Shown here one piece after another: positions 49,935-50,514 of a stretch of 64,000 nucleotides of DNA. Source of the stretch: Riptortus pedestris (lineage: Eukaryota > Arthropoda > Insecta > Hemiptera > Alydidae). The stretch's first letter is position 1. The number at the start of each line of letters is the position of its first letter. The position numbers and the translations under genes were made by a program. Where the stretch lies: NCBI GenBank assembly GCA_019009955.1, contig CM032228.1, positions 8,104,501 through 8,168,500 of the forward strand. The letters are read 5' to 3'. Under the pieces are notes generated by a model that worked only from the letters and a program-made list of their open reading frames with translations, did no database searches and had not been told where the DNA came from.

Positions 49935-50169
49935 TTTCAAAAATCACGTAATGAGCCTTAAGGGAAATCTGCTAAAATCCAGTTCTACCAAATTACATTT
50001 TCAGAGACATATATGTATGAACCTTACCTTGATATGTGAAGGTTTTCATATCCGGTCTAAGGGTGAGACTGTACTTGATAGGGTAAGCATCATTGGGCAG
50101 CCTGTCGTAAGCCGAAGTAGCAGCCACAAGGCAGAGCAGCAGAGGTATCACCATGGTTGGCCCTAGCAT
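1710..50169 (-). CDS. APN: M1 zinc aminopeptidase (APN family), 13 exons, 3' end outside window
   Basis: Exons, high to low coordinate: 50169-50028, 46430-46157, 44434-44279, 40506-40274, 36646-36550, 32764-32571, 28962-28806, 22301-22214, 19429-19285, 16696-16540, 7016-6763, 4015-3846, 1880-1710. All introns are GT..AG and phases match at every junction except across exon 6, which carries indels. The ~746-residue product shows the M1 landmarks in order: signal peptide, [26 protein letters not shown] (about 290-297), the HEXXH region (about 328-332, here HDLAH), LSEGFARY, then TYDKGAS with the transition-state tyrosine (about 415), and the helical C-terminal domain from about 548. Family members remove N-terminal residues from peptides, often at the gut epithelial surface on a GPI anchor; any anchor signal would lie in the missing exons. 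Several N-glycosylation sequons are present. Introns of 1.7-9.5 kb are filled with transposons. Family assignment is very secure; exact substrate is unknown. Confidence 0.95.
1881..2186. other. Intron 12 sequence without a gene; decayed family B end
   Basis: AT-rich. At 2069-2150 a worn copy of the family B 3' end is visible (ACTAGCTCCGGCTTCGCACGG then ATTTGAGGCTGAATG and a T/G-rich run). Nothing else recognised. Confidence 0.5.
2187..3190 (-). mobile_element. Family A (Helentron/DINE-1-like) long copy
   Basis: On the minus strand it starts at AGTCCGTCACGCCAGGGGCT (3190, one extra base) and ends with the 3' palindrome TTTCCCTCAAGGGAAA and CTAA at 2187. This is the ~1-kb subtype, with an extra 400-bp segment (poly-C run near 2812-2825 and CGGAAAGAAAAACAATTG) between the 5' end and the conserved core. 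Contains (TA)n and (TCTA)n. No coding capacity. Confidence 0.8.
3205..3795 (+). mobile_element. Family B internal tandem units (fragment)
   Basis: Two ~300-bp units of the family B internal repeat, recognised by 'ACAGGAGTGGGAGTTATAA', 'GGCAAACGTG..CATAACAAAAGTTGTTT' and 'GAGTAACTTTTGTTATATGC'. Both element ends are missing. Confidence 0.7.
3846..4015 (-). CDS. APN: APN exon 12: helical domain
   Basis: Acceptor TTTGTAG, donor AAG|GTATGT. Frame: [20 protein letters not shown] then [20 protein letters not shown] and [13 protein letters not shown]. The ACKFGHEGC run matches the conserved 'aC..G...C...A' disulfide region of APN helical domains. Phase 0 in, phase 2 out, agreeing with both neighbours. 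Found from motif and phase. Confidence 0.9.
4049..4743 (+). mobile_element. Family A copy, 3' end clipped
   Basis: Starts GTCCGTCACGCAGGAGCTGC 33 bp from exon 12 and runs through the core to (TA)n at 4540-4627. It ends inside the 3' palindrome (TTTCCCTTAAGGG) where piggyBac-derived sequence begins. Confidence 0.85.
4788..4994 (+). pseudogene. piggyBac-type transposase C terminus (remnant)
   Basis: The frame ends [20 protein letters not shown] then [19 protein letters not shown] and stop TAA. The pattern C-x2-C..C-x2-C..C..CF..FH is the cysteine-rich C-terminal zinc-binding domain of piggyBac-family transposases. Only this tail survives; no DDD core is present. It may equally be an old PGBD-like fragment. 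Confidence 0.6.
5140..5312. repeat. 44-bp tandem repeat, four units
   Basis: Units of the type GGCCAAGGTGTACTTAAAGA plus CACCACTATTGTTTGAGGGTAACT, the first two more diverged. It follows the piggyBac remnant by 150 bp and may be part of that element's 3' region. Confidence 0.85.
5313..5774. other. AT-rich intron sequence, nothing recognised
   Basis: No repeat family of this window, no splice-flanked coding motif and no RNA gene seen here. Confidence 0.5.
5775..5993 (+). mobile_element. tRNA-derived SINE
   Basis: The 5' part keeps an RNA polymerase III A-box-like TTAGCAGTGTTAGTTAAAGCG and a clear B box GAGTTCGATTCTCGCC. A tRNA-unrelated body follows (TGACGGAATTCATTAAAT, CACCCTGGCTAGAAAAG, TTGCAAAAAGTGGACGTTAA) with a TAA-rich tail. 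Two further copies share the body at 6545-6715 (minus) and 14187-14396. Confidence 0.8.
5994..6544. other. (TA)n and T-rich sequence, no gene
   Basis: (TA)n at about 6003-6052, poly-T runs near 6260-6283 and 6306-6315. Otherwise unassigned. Confidence 0.5.
6545..6715 (-). mobile_element. tRNA-derived SINE (second copy)
   Basis: Reverse orientation of the SINE at 5775: B-box region GAGTTCGATTCCCGC at its high end, shared TAACGTCCACTTTTTGC tail at its low end. Lies 48 bp from exon 11. Confidence 0.75.
6763..7016 (-). CDS. APN: APN exon 11: start of C-terminal helical domain
   Basis: Acceptor TTTCAG, donor AAT|GTAAGT. Begins [14 protein letters not shown], equivalent to the invariant 'GyYRVnYd..nW..l', then [20 protein letters not shown] and [15 protein letters not shown]. 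This matches 'R.qliDDa..LA.aG.l.y..al.lt.yl..e.dy.pW'. 254 bp, phase 1 in, phase 0 out. The largest upstream intron, 9.5 kb, precedes it. Confidence 0.95.
7170..7377 (+). mobile_element. Family A 5' fragment
   Basis: Begins within the 5' end (TGCGTGAACTAAGCCGATTT) and carries the long-subtype segment ('ACATACTGGTAACACAATA', 'CAAACAGGTGTGCCAGG'). Ends where the next family A copy starts. Confidence 0.6.
7378..8565 (+). mobile_element. Family A copy split by a mariner-type insertion
   Basis: 5' end GTCCGTCACGCAGGGGCTGC at 7378, core to (TA)n at 7799-7859; it resumes at 8421 and ends with TTTTCCTTAAGGGAAATTTG and CTAA near 8565. The Tc1/mariner-type remnant 7860-8420 sits inside the (TA)n block, so it is younger than this copy. 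Confidence 0.85.
7860..8420 (-). mobile_element. Deleted Tc1/mariner-type transposon with ~115-bp inverted repeats
   Basis: Terminal repeats GGGTGTTTTTTTAGAGGTAT (7860) and its complement ending ACACCCT (8420) extend about 115 bp. Flanking TA is the expected target. The minus strand keeps a transposase tail: [18 protein letters not shown], then in a shifted frame [20 protein letters not shown] and [15 protein letters not shown]. Family members read PLDYFLWG, so the acidic residue is Y here; that and the frameshift make it inactive. Most of the transposase is deleted. Confidence 0.88.
8566..9261 (-). mobile_element. Family A copy lacking its 3' end
   Basis: 5' end at 9261 (complement ends CAGCCCCTGCGTGACGGACTT). 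Runs through the long-subtype segment to core sequence near 8600. No (TA)n block or 3' palindrome. Confidence 0.75.
9461..10052 (+). mobile_element. Family A short copy, complete (first of a tandem pair)
   Basis: Complete short subtype: GTCCGTCACGCAGGGGCTGC at 9461, GAAGATTTCCC subterminal repeat, core, (TA)n 9885-9926, palindrome TTTCCCTTAAGGGAAA, end CTACTAA at 10052. The next copy begins two bases later. Confidence 0.88.
10055..10698 (+). mobile_element. Family A short copy, complete (second of a tandem pair)
   Basis: 5' end at 10055 (GTCCGTCACACAGGGGGTGC), (TA)n at 10495-10570, 3' palindrome and CTACTAA ending 10698. Both copies share the variant CTACTAA instead of CTGCTAA, which suggests amplification as a pair. 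Confidence 0.88.
10699..11240 (+). mobile_element. Family A core fragment
   Basis: Core of the long subtype ('TCTCGCATAATAAAGGTCTC', 'GTAACGGAGACATTTTGAG', 'GCGACCGCTAGAGCGTTAAC') up to (TA)n at 11189-11236, without either end. Confidence 0.65.
11241..12505 (+). mobile_element. Family B Helitron-like element, three internal units
   Basis: Begins AAAATTGTAACCTCTGTCTG after (TA)n. It then has a (TTTG)n stretch and GCATAAACGGCTGAACCGAA, three ~300-bp tandem units and a unique 3' part. The end is CCCGGGCGAAGCCGGG-TATCTGAG-CTAG followed by T in (TA)n. Hairpin plus CTAG with insertion before T is the Helitron 3' hallmark. No Rep/helicase coding, so non-autonomous. Confidence 0.85.
12561..13439 (+). 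mobile_element. Family B Helitron-like element, two internal units
   Basis: Follows the previous copy head to tail with only (TA)n between them. Starts ACAAATTGTAACCTCTGTCT and ends with CCCGAGCGAAGCCGGG and CTAG at 13439. One internal unit fewer than its neighbour. Confidence 0.83.
13488..14438 (+). mobile_element. Probable solo LTR
   Basis: Starts TGTTGCGAAAATTAAATGGC right after (TA)n and ends AATAAAACGTAACA before ATATA. It has TG..CA-like ends, a TATTTAAGC box at about 13640 followed by a start-like region, and a poly(A) run at 13783-13830. A SINE sits inside its 3' part. No internal gag-pol and no second LTR seen, so solo LTR is inference. Confidence 0.45.
14187..14396 (+). mobile_element. 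tRNA-derived SINE (third copy)
   Basis: Same family as 5775-5993: GAGTTCGATTCTTGCCTGGG B box, TGACGAAATTCATTAAATAA, CACCCTGGCTAGAAAAGGG, GTTAATAAATAATAATAATG tail. The A-box region is shortened. Nested in the presumed LTR. Confidence 0.8.
14445..16286 (-). mobile_element. Tc1/mariner-superfamily transposon with DUF4817-type transposase, ~1.84 kb
   Basis: Ends CAGGGTGTCCCCAAACC (14445) and its complement GGGGACACCCTA (16286), with TA on each side. Inverted repeats extend about 130 bp, including GGCATATGCCTCGTTTTCGC and its partner at 16196. The element inserted at the (TA)n of a family A copy whose 3' end resumes at 16350. Full-length structure but broken transposase. Confidence 0.88.
14984..15890 (-). 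pseudogene. DUF4817/Tc1-mariner-type transposase, disrupted
   Basis: N terminus: [20 protein letters not shown] and [20 protein letters not shown], the helix-turn-helix (DUF4817) of this insect transposase group. Then [20 protein letters not shown] (first catalytic D), [18 protein letters not shown] (second), [20 protein letters not shown] (third) and a normal C terminus [13 protein letters not shown]. Lesions include a stop where the family has W (SVNV*VG), a stop before FQLDG and frame breaks between the blocks. Catalytic aspartates remain, so decay is moderate. Confidence 0.85.
16350..16466 (+). mobile_element. Family A 3' end next to exon 10
   Basis: Sequence after (TA)n: AACGGACCTGATTTTCGTCA through to a worn palindrome and CTGCTAA at 16466, 73 bp from the exon 10 donor side. 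Its other half was separated by the mariner-type element. Confidence 0.75.
16540..16696 (-). CDS. APN: APN exon 10: beta-sandwich domain III
   Basis: Acceptor TTTTCAG, donor G|GTATAA. Encodes [20 protein letters not shown] then [20 protein letters not shown] and LINVDQT. This is the small beta domain between catalytic and helical domains (family 'w.vPl.........w......'). Phase 0 in, phase 1 out. Contains sequons NTT and NGT. Confidence 0.92.
16849..18178 (+). mobile_element. Family A long copy interrupted by another DNA element
   Basis: 5' end GTCCGTCACGCAGGGGTTGC at 16849; interrupted at 16936-17820; continues with the long-subtype segment and core to the (TA)n at 18171, where family B begins. 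No 3' end. Confidence 0.75.
16936..17820. mobile_element. Unclassified DNA element with 12-bp inverted ends
   Basis: CGCACACTGGAG (16936) and CTCCAGTGTGCG (17820) bound 885 bp of sequence foreign to the surrounding family A copy. Target duplication is not evident and no coding was recognised. Superfamily undetermined. Confidence 0.55.
18220..18930 (-). mobile_element. Family B Helitron-like element, short
   Basis: Minus-strand copy: 3' end CTAG at 18220 with hairpin CCCGGGAGAAGCCGGG, 5' end complement ACAGACAGAGGTTACAATTTT at 18930. About one internal unit. Flanked by (TA)n on both sides. Confidence 0.82.
19010..19260. mobile_element. Two abutting family A pieces beside exon 9
   Basis: 19010-19171 is mainly a minus-oriented 5' end (..CAGACCCTGCGTGACGGACTT). 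19172-19260 is a plus-oriented 3' end with TTTCCCTGGAGGGAAA and ACTAA, ending 24 bp from the exon 9 donor side. Confidence 0.7.
19285..19429 (-). CDS. APN: APN exon 9: SWT..SGYPV strand
   Basis: Reads [20 protein letters not shown] then [20 protein letters not shown] and LSQIK, matching the family's 'DLw..l......v...m..WT.q.GyPvi.v......l.lsQ'. Donor AAA|GTGAGT is clear. The acceptor is less clear: TTGAAG at 19431-19430 fits phase (AG+T = Ser) and no other AG nearby keeps the frame open, but its pyrimidine tract is modest. Phase 2 in, phase 0 out. Confidence 0.82.
19529..20540 (+). mobile_element. Family A long copy with an internal foreign segment
   Basis: 5' end GTCCGTCACGCAGGAGCTGC; long-subtype segment; about 400 bp of unassigned sequence (19770-20160) inside; core resumes ('ATAACGATTATAATATTC') and fades at 20540. 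No 3' end. Confidence 0.65.
20541..20665. repeat. Unclassified interspersed repeat C
   Basis: AATTAAATAAAGTATTAAAT, TTAATGTTTGGGATAAGAGA and a poly-G run followed by ACTTGGTGCAA. A second copy is at 52545-52660. Class unknown. Confidence 0.6.
20680..21715 (-). mobile_element. Family B internal region, both ends missing
   Basis: Reads GATTTCAATTAATATATCCA and GGTGAGGTACCTGGTAGTTC, then about three ~300-bp units (each with AGGCCTCC..CCCACTCCTGCCCGTCC). The CTAG end and the TAACCTCTGTCTG end are absent. Confidence 0.75.
21716..22070. mobile_element. Family A scrambled fragments around a (TA)n block
   Basis: Core pieces in minus orientation (TATCTCCGACATTATGCGTC, GTCTGTTAACGCTCTACAGG) with (TA)n 21850-21897. 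Confidence 0.5.
22214..22301 (-). CDS. APN: APN exon 8: short GAS helix exon
   Basis: 88 bp between acceptor CCTAG and donor AG|GTAAGT. Encodes [20 protein letters not shown] followed by NNYISTVN. The preceding exon supplies the G of KGAS. Matches the family's 'KGAsvlrMl...lg...F..gl..YL'. Phase 1 in, phase 2 out. Too short to be found as an open frame alone; recognised by motif, phase and splice sites. Confidence 0.9.
22570..23846 (-). mobile_element. Family B Helitron-like element, left arm of palindrome
   Basis: 3' end CTAG at 22570 (hairpin CCCGAGCGAAGCCGGG), three internal units, (CAAA)n stretch at about 23698-23738, 5' end TAACCTCTGTCTG complement at 23834-23846. Its 5' end faces the 5' end of the copy at 23918. 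Confidence 0.87.
23918..25191 (+). mobile_element. Family B Helitron-like element, right arm of palindrome
   Basis: 5' end AAAATTTTAACCTCTGTCTG at 23918, three internal units, 3' hairpin CCCGGGCGAAGCCGGG and CTAG at 25191. Contains an (AAT)n expansion at 25010-25030. Confidence 0.87.
25222..26075 (+). pseudogene. 5'-truncated non-LTR retrotransposon, 3' part
   Basis: Two frames separated by a frameshift in a T-run at 25565-25570: 25241-25570 ([20 protein letters not shown]...) and 25561-25887, which contains [20 protein letters not shown] then [14 protein letters not shown] and a stop. CPLC-x7-H-x4-C is the zinc-knuckle tail found at the C terminus of insect LINE polymerases. A 3' UTR of ~190 bp follows, ending CAATAAAAATATTCATTCAT. 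Reverse transcriptase itself is not included. Confidence 0.75.
26130..26700 (-). mobile_element. Family A fragment, minus orientation
   Basis: (TA)n to 26142, then TGTTAACGCTCTAGTGGTCA, core and long-subtype segment to about 26700 with a poly-C run at 26556. Lacks the 3' palindrome and 5' end. Confidence 0.65.
26871..27563. mobile_element. Mosaic of family A pieces
   Basis: Plus-oriented 5' end at 26871 (GTCCGTCACGCAGGGGCTGC), a poly-G block near 27100, plus-oriented core 27260-27510, then a minus-oriented 5' end closing at 27563. The joins suggest nested insertion followed by deletion. Confidence 0.6.
27621..28260. mobile_element. Family B 3' end (minus) joined to internal units (plus)
   Basis: CTAG at 27621 with the CCCGGGCGAAGCCGGG hairpin in minus orientation up to about 27880. 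The sequence then switches to plus-oriented internal units (GGGATGGGCAGGAGTGGGGG) until 28260. Confidence 0.7.
28261..28614 (+). mobile_element. Family B variant 3' end
   Basis: Ends CCCGGACGAAACCGGG then TACCATAG and CTAG at about 28614. Upstream it shares GAATCAAGGGAAAGGTACTT-type sequence with the minus copy at 51823-52115, defining a subfamily with different internal sequence. Confidence 0.7.
28615..28795 (+). mobile_element. Family A 3' end, 10 bp from exon 7
   Basis: (TA)n 28613-28665, GAACGGTCCTCATTTTCGTC, worn palindrome TTTCCCTTAAGTGAAA and CTGCTAA at 28795. Only ten bases separate it from the last base of exon 7. Confidence 0.8.
28806..28962 (-). CDS. APN: APN exon 7: end of catalytic domain with transition-state tyrosine
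   Basis: Acceptor TTCCAG, donor G|GTATGT. Starts [20 protein letters not shown], includes SHPL (family 'sHP'), then FDVITYDK. The tyrosine of TYDKGAS corresponds to the M1 transition-state-stabilising tyrosine and lies 125 residues after the G of GAMEN, the same spacing as I recall for mammalian APN. Phase 0 in, phase 1 out. Family A 3' termini lie on both sides (gaps about 10 and 70 bp). Confidence 0.95.
29033..29129 (-). mobile_element. Family A 3' fragment upstream of exon 7
   Basis: GAGGGAAATCAGCAATTAAG then CTCATAGAAAG and CCTACTAGGTGACGA match the 3' end in minus orientation. It stops where the next copy starts. Confidence 0.65.
29130..29787 (+). mobile_element. Family A short copy, complete
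   Basis: GTCCGTCACGCATGGGCTGC at 29130, (CA)n plus (TA)n at 29601-29665, palindrome TTTCCTTTAAGGGAAA, CTGCTAA at 29787. Confidence 0.87.
29788..30900. mobile_element. Family A copy carrying a nested family A copy
   Basis: Plus-oriented core stops at ..GACTCTATTCAC-TTTT (30063) and resumes at TTT-CTATTTGATGCATAACAA (30652). The interruption is the complete minus copy 30064-30651. Confidence 0.75.
30064..30651 (-). mobile_element. Family A short copy, complete, nested
   Basis: 3' end TTAGCAGATTTCCCTTAAGG at 30064, (TA)n 30192-30206, poly-G run 30331, 5' end complement ..CAGCCCCTGCGTGACGGAC at 30651. Inserted in a T-run of another copy with no target duplication. Confidence 0.9.
30905..31510 (-). 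mobile_element. Palindrome-bearing non-autonomous element (copy 1)
   Basis: About 590 bp, shared almost base for base, in reverse, with 61905-62490. It holds a large imperfect palindrome at 31395-31490 (CACGAAAAGTAGAATTTACA / TGTAAAATGATCTACTTTCG with an inner arm around CACACTCGCTTCGCTCGTGT) and a second at 30966-31002 (GAAGAAAGTAATCACTTTCTTCAC). TTTTTCTGTAATCGT occurs inverted near the ends. Class unknown. Confidence 0.65.
31741..32465. repeat. (CT)n-rich tract, 3' side of exon 6
   Basis: Nearly pure pyrimidine on the plus strand with scattered CA and G. On the gene's sense strand it is polypurine (GA)n, starting about 105 bp after the exon 6 donor. Long open frames (S/L or E/R repeats) are by-products of the dinucleotide. 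Confidence 0.95.
32571..32764 (-). CDS. APN: APN exon 6: zinc-binding motif, with indels and HDLAH
   Basis: Acceptor CGCTAG, donor CAG|GTAACA. The exon opens [18 protein letters not shown] and ends [15 protein letters not shown], both excellent M1 matches. In between the frame is disturbed. A base seems missing near 32705-32707 (an A-run on the coding strand), and one extra T each seems present near 32697-32701 and 32671-32674. In addition the spacing WW..SE is one codon longer than the family norm. The 194-bp length does not fit the flanking phases (a multiple of 3 plus 1 is needed). The catalytic glutamate codon (32690-32692) is GAT, so HEXXH reads HDLAH. The exon lies between two (CT)n tracts, where consensus errors are likely. 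Genuine decay is the alternative. Confidence 0.82.
32905..34108. repeat. (CT)n-rich tract, 5' side of exon 6
   Basis: Same composition, 1.2 kb, with CACACACTCTATCTCTTCTC recurring at 32941, 33431 and 33961, which suggests a higher-order unit of about 500 bp. Ends about 140 bp before the exon 6 acceptor. The assembly is likely unreliable here. Confidence 0.95.
34109..34403. other. Intron 5 sequence, nothing recognised
   Basis: AT-rich, with a short stretch resembling family A core near 34190 (ATGAGAGATGTACGCAAATA). No gene. Confidence 0.4.
34404..34620 (+). mobile_element. Family A, internally deleted
   Basis: 5' end GCCCGTCACGCAGGGGCTGC, then a jump to ACATAAAACGATTAAATGTT and (TA)n 34553-34610. 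Truncated before the 3' end. Confidence 0.65.
34625..35563 (-). mobile_element. Family A long copy
   Basis: 3' palindrome TTTCCCTTCAGGGAAA at 34635, (TA)n 34752-34800, core, poly-C at 35203, long-subtype segment, 5' end complement at 35563. Confidence 0.83.
35703..36446 (-). mobile_element. Family A copy with worn 5' end
   Basis: 3' end TTAGCAGATTTCCCTCAAGG at 35703, (TA)n 35829-35893, core, 5' end degenerate (ACACAGCCCCTGTGTCCGA) at 36446. Confidence 0.78.
36550..36646 (-). CDS. APN: APN exon 5: GAMEN exopeptidase motif
   Basis: Acceptor TTCCAG, donor AG|GTATGT. Encodes [20 protein letters not shown] followed by [17 protein letters not shown] binds the free alpha-amino group of the substrate and makes the enzyme an aminopeptidase rather than an endopeptidase; it is intact, and so is the PDFSAG lead-in. 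Only 97 bp, phase 1 in and phase 2 out. Confidence 0.95.
36686..36823 (-). mobile_element. Family A 3' fragment 39 bp upstream of exon 5
   Basis: TTAGCAGATCCCCTTTAAGG, GAGGTCGTACTCATGACGCT, ending at GTTCAAAATTTTAG where the next copy starts. Confidence 0.78.
36824..37460 (+). mobile_element. Family A short copy, complete
   Basis: GTCCGTCACGCAGGGGCTGC at 36824, (TA)n 37311-37332, palindrome TTTCCCTTAAGGGAAA, CTGCTAA at 37460, directly followed by TATATACTAG of a family B end. Confidence 0.88.
37466..37917 (-). mobile_element. Family B variant 3' end joined to family A core
   Basis: CTAG at 37466, hairpin CCCGGGAGAAACCGGG, variant body as at 28261-28614 until about 37670. Then about 240 bp of minus-oriented family A core. 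Confidence 0.6.
37918..38465 (-). mobile_element. Family A short copy
   Basis: TTAGCAGATTTCCCTTTAAG at 37918, (TA)n 38048-38100, 5' end complement ..CAGCCCCTGCGTGACGTACT at 38465. Confidence 0.85.
38740..39100 (+). mobile_element. Family A 3' half with a duplicated end
   Basis: Core from ATATTTCGAATTTTCGAAAT through CATCGCGTCATGAGT at 39003. A second (TA)n and GAACAGACCTCATTTTGGTC follow, ending TTTCCCTTGAGGGAAA near 39090. Confidence 0.65.
39105..39286 (+). mobile_element. Family A 5' fragment
   Basis: GCTTGTCACTCCGGGGCTGC then AACTAAACAGATTTCC. Cut by the start of the next copy in TTTAATAAAAA. Confidence 0.65.
39287..39948 (+). mobile_element. Family A short copy
   Basis: GTCCGTCACGCAGGGGCTGC at 39287, (TA)n and (CT)n 39749-39826, 3' palindrome lost (GATTAAATCTGAAAAAA), CTGCTAA at 39948. 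Confidence 0.85.
39949..40248 (+). mobile_element. Family A 3' part next to exon 4
   Basis: Core from GCAAATATCACGGTTAATGT, no (TA)n, palindrome TTTCCCTTAAGGGAAA, GTGCTAA at 40248, 25 bp from exon 4. Loss of the (TA)n segment is unusual. Confidence 0.75.
40274..40506 (-). CDS. APN: APN exon 4: start of catalytic domain
   Basis: Acceptor TTTGCAG, donor G|GTATGT. It encodes [20 protein letters not shown] and continues through [10 protein letters not shown] to DYAL-like [20 protein letters not shown]. This corresponds to the family stretch 'P.yL.af.v.df......g..irvwar.....yal..........e.y', which leads into the thermolysin-like domain. Phase 2 in, phase 1 out. A family A element 3' end lies 25 bp beyond the donor side. 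Confidence 0.92.
40591..41287 (+). mobile_element. Family A copy
   Basis: 5' end CGTCTGACACGCAGTGGCTG, a ~60-bp insertion near 40700-40760, (TA)n 41128-41160, palindrome and CTGCTAA at 41287. Confidence 0.82.
41446..42397 (+). mobile_element. Family A long copy, complete
   Basis: GTCCGTCACGCAGGGGCTGC, full long-subtype segment (AATAAATACAAACGG, CGGAAAGAAAAACATTAC, G-run 41800), core, (TA)n 42249-42270, TTTCCCTCAAGGGAAA and CTGCTAT at 42397. A good reference for the 0.95-kb subtype. Confidence 0.87.
42398..42844. other. Intron 3 sequence, no gene recognised
   Basis: A 111-codon open frame crosses here in plus orientation (..[20 protein letters not shown]..) but shows no family resemblance. 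Otherwise AT-rich. Confidence 0.4.
42845..43004 (-). mobile_element. Family A 3' end fused to the 62-bp array
   Basis: TTAGCAGATTTTCCTTAAGG at 42845 up to (TA)n 42971-43004, where the minisatellite begins without spacer. Confidence 0.8.
43005..44330. repeat. 62-bp minisatellite containing the exon 3 splice donor
   Basis: About 21 units. Units nearest exon 3 (about 43565-44330) contain, on the minus strand, the last 36 exon bases (..CCAACACGCCTATTCTGTCT / GATACTACTAC) and GTAAGTATC. Units farther away (43005-43560) are a diverged type where the donor reads CTAAGC. Unit junctions are clean and mutations are shared between neighbours, as in stepwise tandem duplication. Confidence 0.92.
44279..44434 (-). 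CDS. APN: APN exon 3: [14 protein letters not shown] segment
   Basis: After TTTCAG the frame reads [20 protein letters not shown], the most diagnostic stretch of M1 aminopeptidases; the glutamine-containing TQFE loop lines the S1 pocket. It continues to [14 protein letters not shown] and ends AC|GTAAGT (donor at 44278-44277), phase 2. AC before GT is a weaker exon end than AG. The final 36 exon bases and this donor are the founder-like unit of the adjoining 62-bp tandem array. Reading through the donor gives ACG TAA, an immediate stop. Confidence 0.92.
44625..45605. repeat. 21-bp minisatellite, about 46 units
   Basis: Unit GACCAGCTGAGGGGTAGGGAT with sub-blocks (GGAGGAGGGAT, GGGTAGGCCT). 21 bp is seven codons, so all frames stay open and give artefactual 7-residue-repeat proteins on both strands. 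Located in intron 2. Each unit has CAGCTG. Confidence 0.95.
45606..46100. repeat. 45-bp minisatellite, about 10 units
   Basis: Unit TATCACATGTTAGCTAATCC then ATTGTACTTGTGTGTTCTAT and ACACC. Touches the 21-bp array on one side and reaches within 60 bp of exon 2 on the other. Open frames through it are artefacts of the 45-bp period. Confidence 0.95.
46157..46430 (-). CDS. APN: APN exon 2: N-terminal beta domain
   Basis: Acceptor TTAG at 46431, donor AG|GTAATG at 46156. It begins [20 protein letters not shown], matching the family pattern 'v.i.l.v...T..i.lh', and ends with SGFYRSSY, the near-invariant 'L.GFYRS.Y' strand of M1 enzymes. Enters in phase 1 and leaves in phase 2. The reading frame is open with no sign of decay. 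On its low-coordinate side the exon is followed at once by a 45-bp minisatellite. Confidence 0.93.
46599..46850 (+). mobile_element. Family A 5' fragment
   Basis: GTCCATCACGCAGGGGCTGC, AATGCAGATTTCCC, start of the long-subtype segment. Ends at about 46850 where LINE sequence begins. Confidence 0.65.
46860..48370 (-). pseudogene. Jockey-like LINE reverse transcriptase, fragmented
   Basis: From high to low: [20 protein letters not shown] and [20 protein letters not shown] (RT fingers; the aspartate-bearing FLDV block is intact, QAFDKVWH reads QAFGKVWH), then [20 protein letters not shown] (palm). After a disrupted stretch come [37 protein letters not shown] and [20 protein letters not shown], the typical Jockey C-terminal block. 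Frameshifts and a local tandem duplication make it non-functional. Intron 1. Confidence 0.85.
47760..48055. repeat. Tandem duplication inside the LINE palm region, four units
   Basis: Unit of about 80 bp (GATGTAGGGATGTCTGATGT .. GGGCAACTCCTGCAT), nearly identical copies, the fourth separated by a slightly longer spacer (AGGTAGCTAGGAGTGTTG). It repeats the [20 protein letters not shown] block. Confidence 0.9.
48371..48791 (+). mobile_element. Family A worn core fragment
   Basis: ATATCTCACAAAGTAAAAGT, ATTTTTCGATCCGACGTACA, GCGGCCGCTGGAGCATTAAT then (TA)n 48731-48791. Confidence 0.6.
48792..49438 (+). mobile_element. Family B Helitron-like, short
   Basis: AAAATTGTAACCTCTGTCTG at 48792, one internal unit, hairpin CCCGGACGAAGCCGGG and CTAG at 49438. 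Confidence 0.83.
49453..49899 (+). mobile_element. Family B Helitron-like, internally deleted
   Basis: Begins 14 bp of (TA)n after the previous copy. TAACCTCTGTCTTCACATTG start, one unit, abrupt jump to the hairpin CCCGGGAGAAGCCGGG and CTAG at 49899. At 447 bp it is the shortest copy with both ends. Confidence 0.83.
49900..49975 (+). mobile_element. Family A 3' tip beside exon 1
   Basis: (TA)n, then TTCAAAAATCACGTAATGAG, a shortened palindrome CCTTAAGG and CTGCTAA at 49975, 52 bp from exon 1. Confidence 0.7.
50028..50169 (-). CDS. APN: APN exon 1: signal peptide and mature N terminus
   Basis: Encodes [20 protein letters not shown], a typical cleaved signal peptide, followed by [19 protein letters not shown], the opening of the M1 N-terminal beta domain (family pattern RLP..v.P..Y.l.l.P). 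The start is ATG 50169; ATG 50154 (MVIPLLLCL...) would give a shorter but still complete signal peptide in a better start context. The exon ends CAAG|GTAAGG in phase 1. The next exon supplies GA to complete glycine. Confidence 0.93.
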
Positions 50170-50190
50170 CTGCAAGTCTCTACTCTATCA

Positions 50191-50228
50191 GACTGAACCG
50201 AGTCTAGAACCCAGCCCGCCTTTTTATA
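50191..50228 (-). promoter_or_regulatory. Core promoter: TATA box plus TCAGT initiator of the APN gene
   Basis: On the minus strand TATAAAAA occupies 50228-50221, and TTCAGTC follows with its A at 50194, 34 nt downstream. TCAGT is the usual arthropod initiator, and this spacing is normal for a TATA-dependent start. The predicted 5' UTR is only 25 nt, to ATG at 50169 (or 40 nt to the second ATG at 50154, which has the better context ACCATGG). A gut-specific, TATA-driven gene would fit, but tissue is inference. Confidence 0.75.
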
Positions 50229-50380
50229 ATGTTTGCTCTTCTAAACCTTCCCAGCCTGTTATCAATAAACAAAGTGGGATCATCAGTCACTGATAAAAGT
50301 CGTAAACTCGATAGTAAACTGTTCCTATATCCGTATTCAACGTAGAAGCTCGCCCACTTAAAGACAAATACCTTCAATGA

Positions 50381-50435
<55 letters not shown>

Positions 50436-50490
50436 ATCACACGCACGCACGCATGTACGCACGCACGCACGCACACACCCACACATACAA
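50381..50490. repeat. (CA)n/(CGCA)n alternating purine-pyrimidine tract
   Basis: About 50 bp of (AC)n followed by repeated GCACGCAC and CACACACC. Lies 190-300 bp upstream of the predicted APN transcription start. Confidence 0.95.
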
Positions 50491-50514
50491 GAACACATGT
50501 GTCTGTCATCACCA

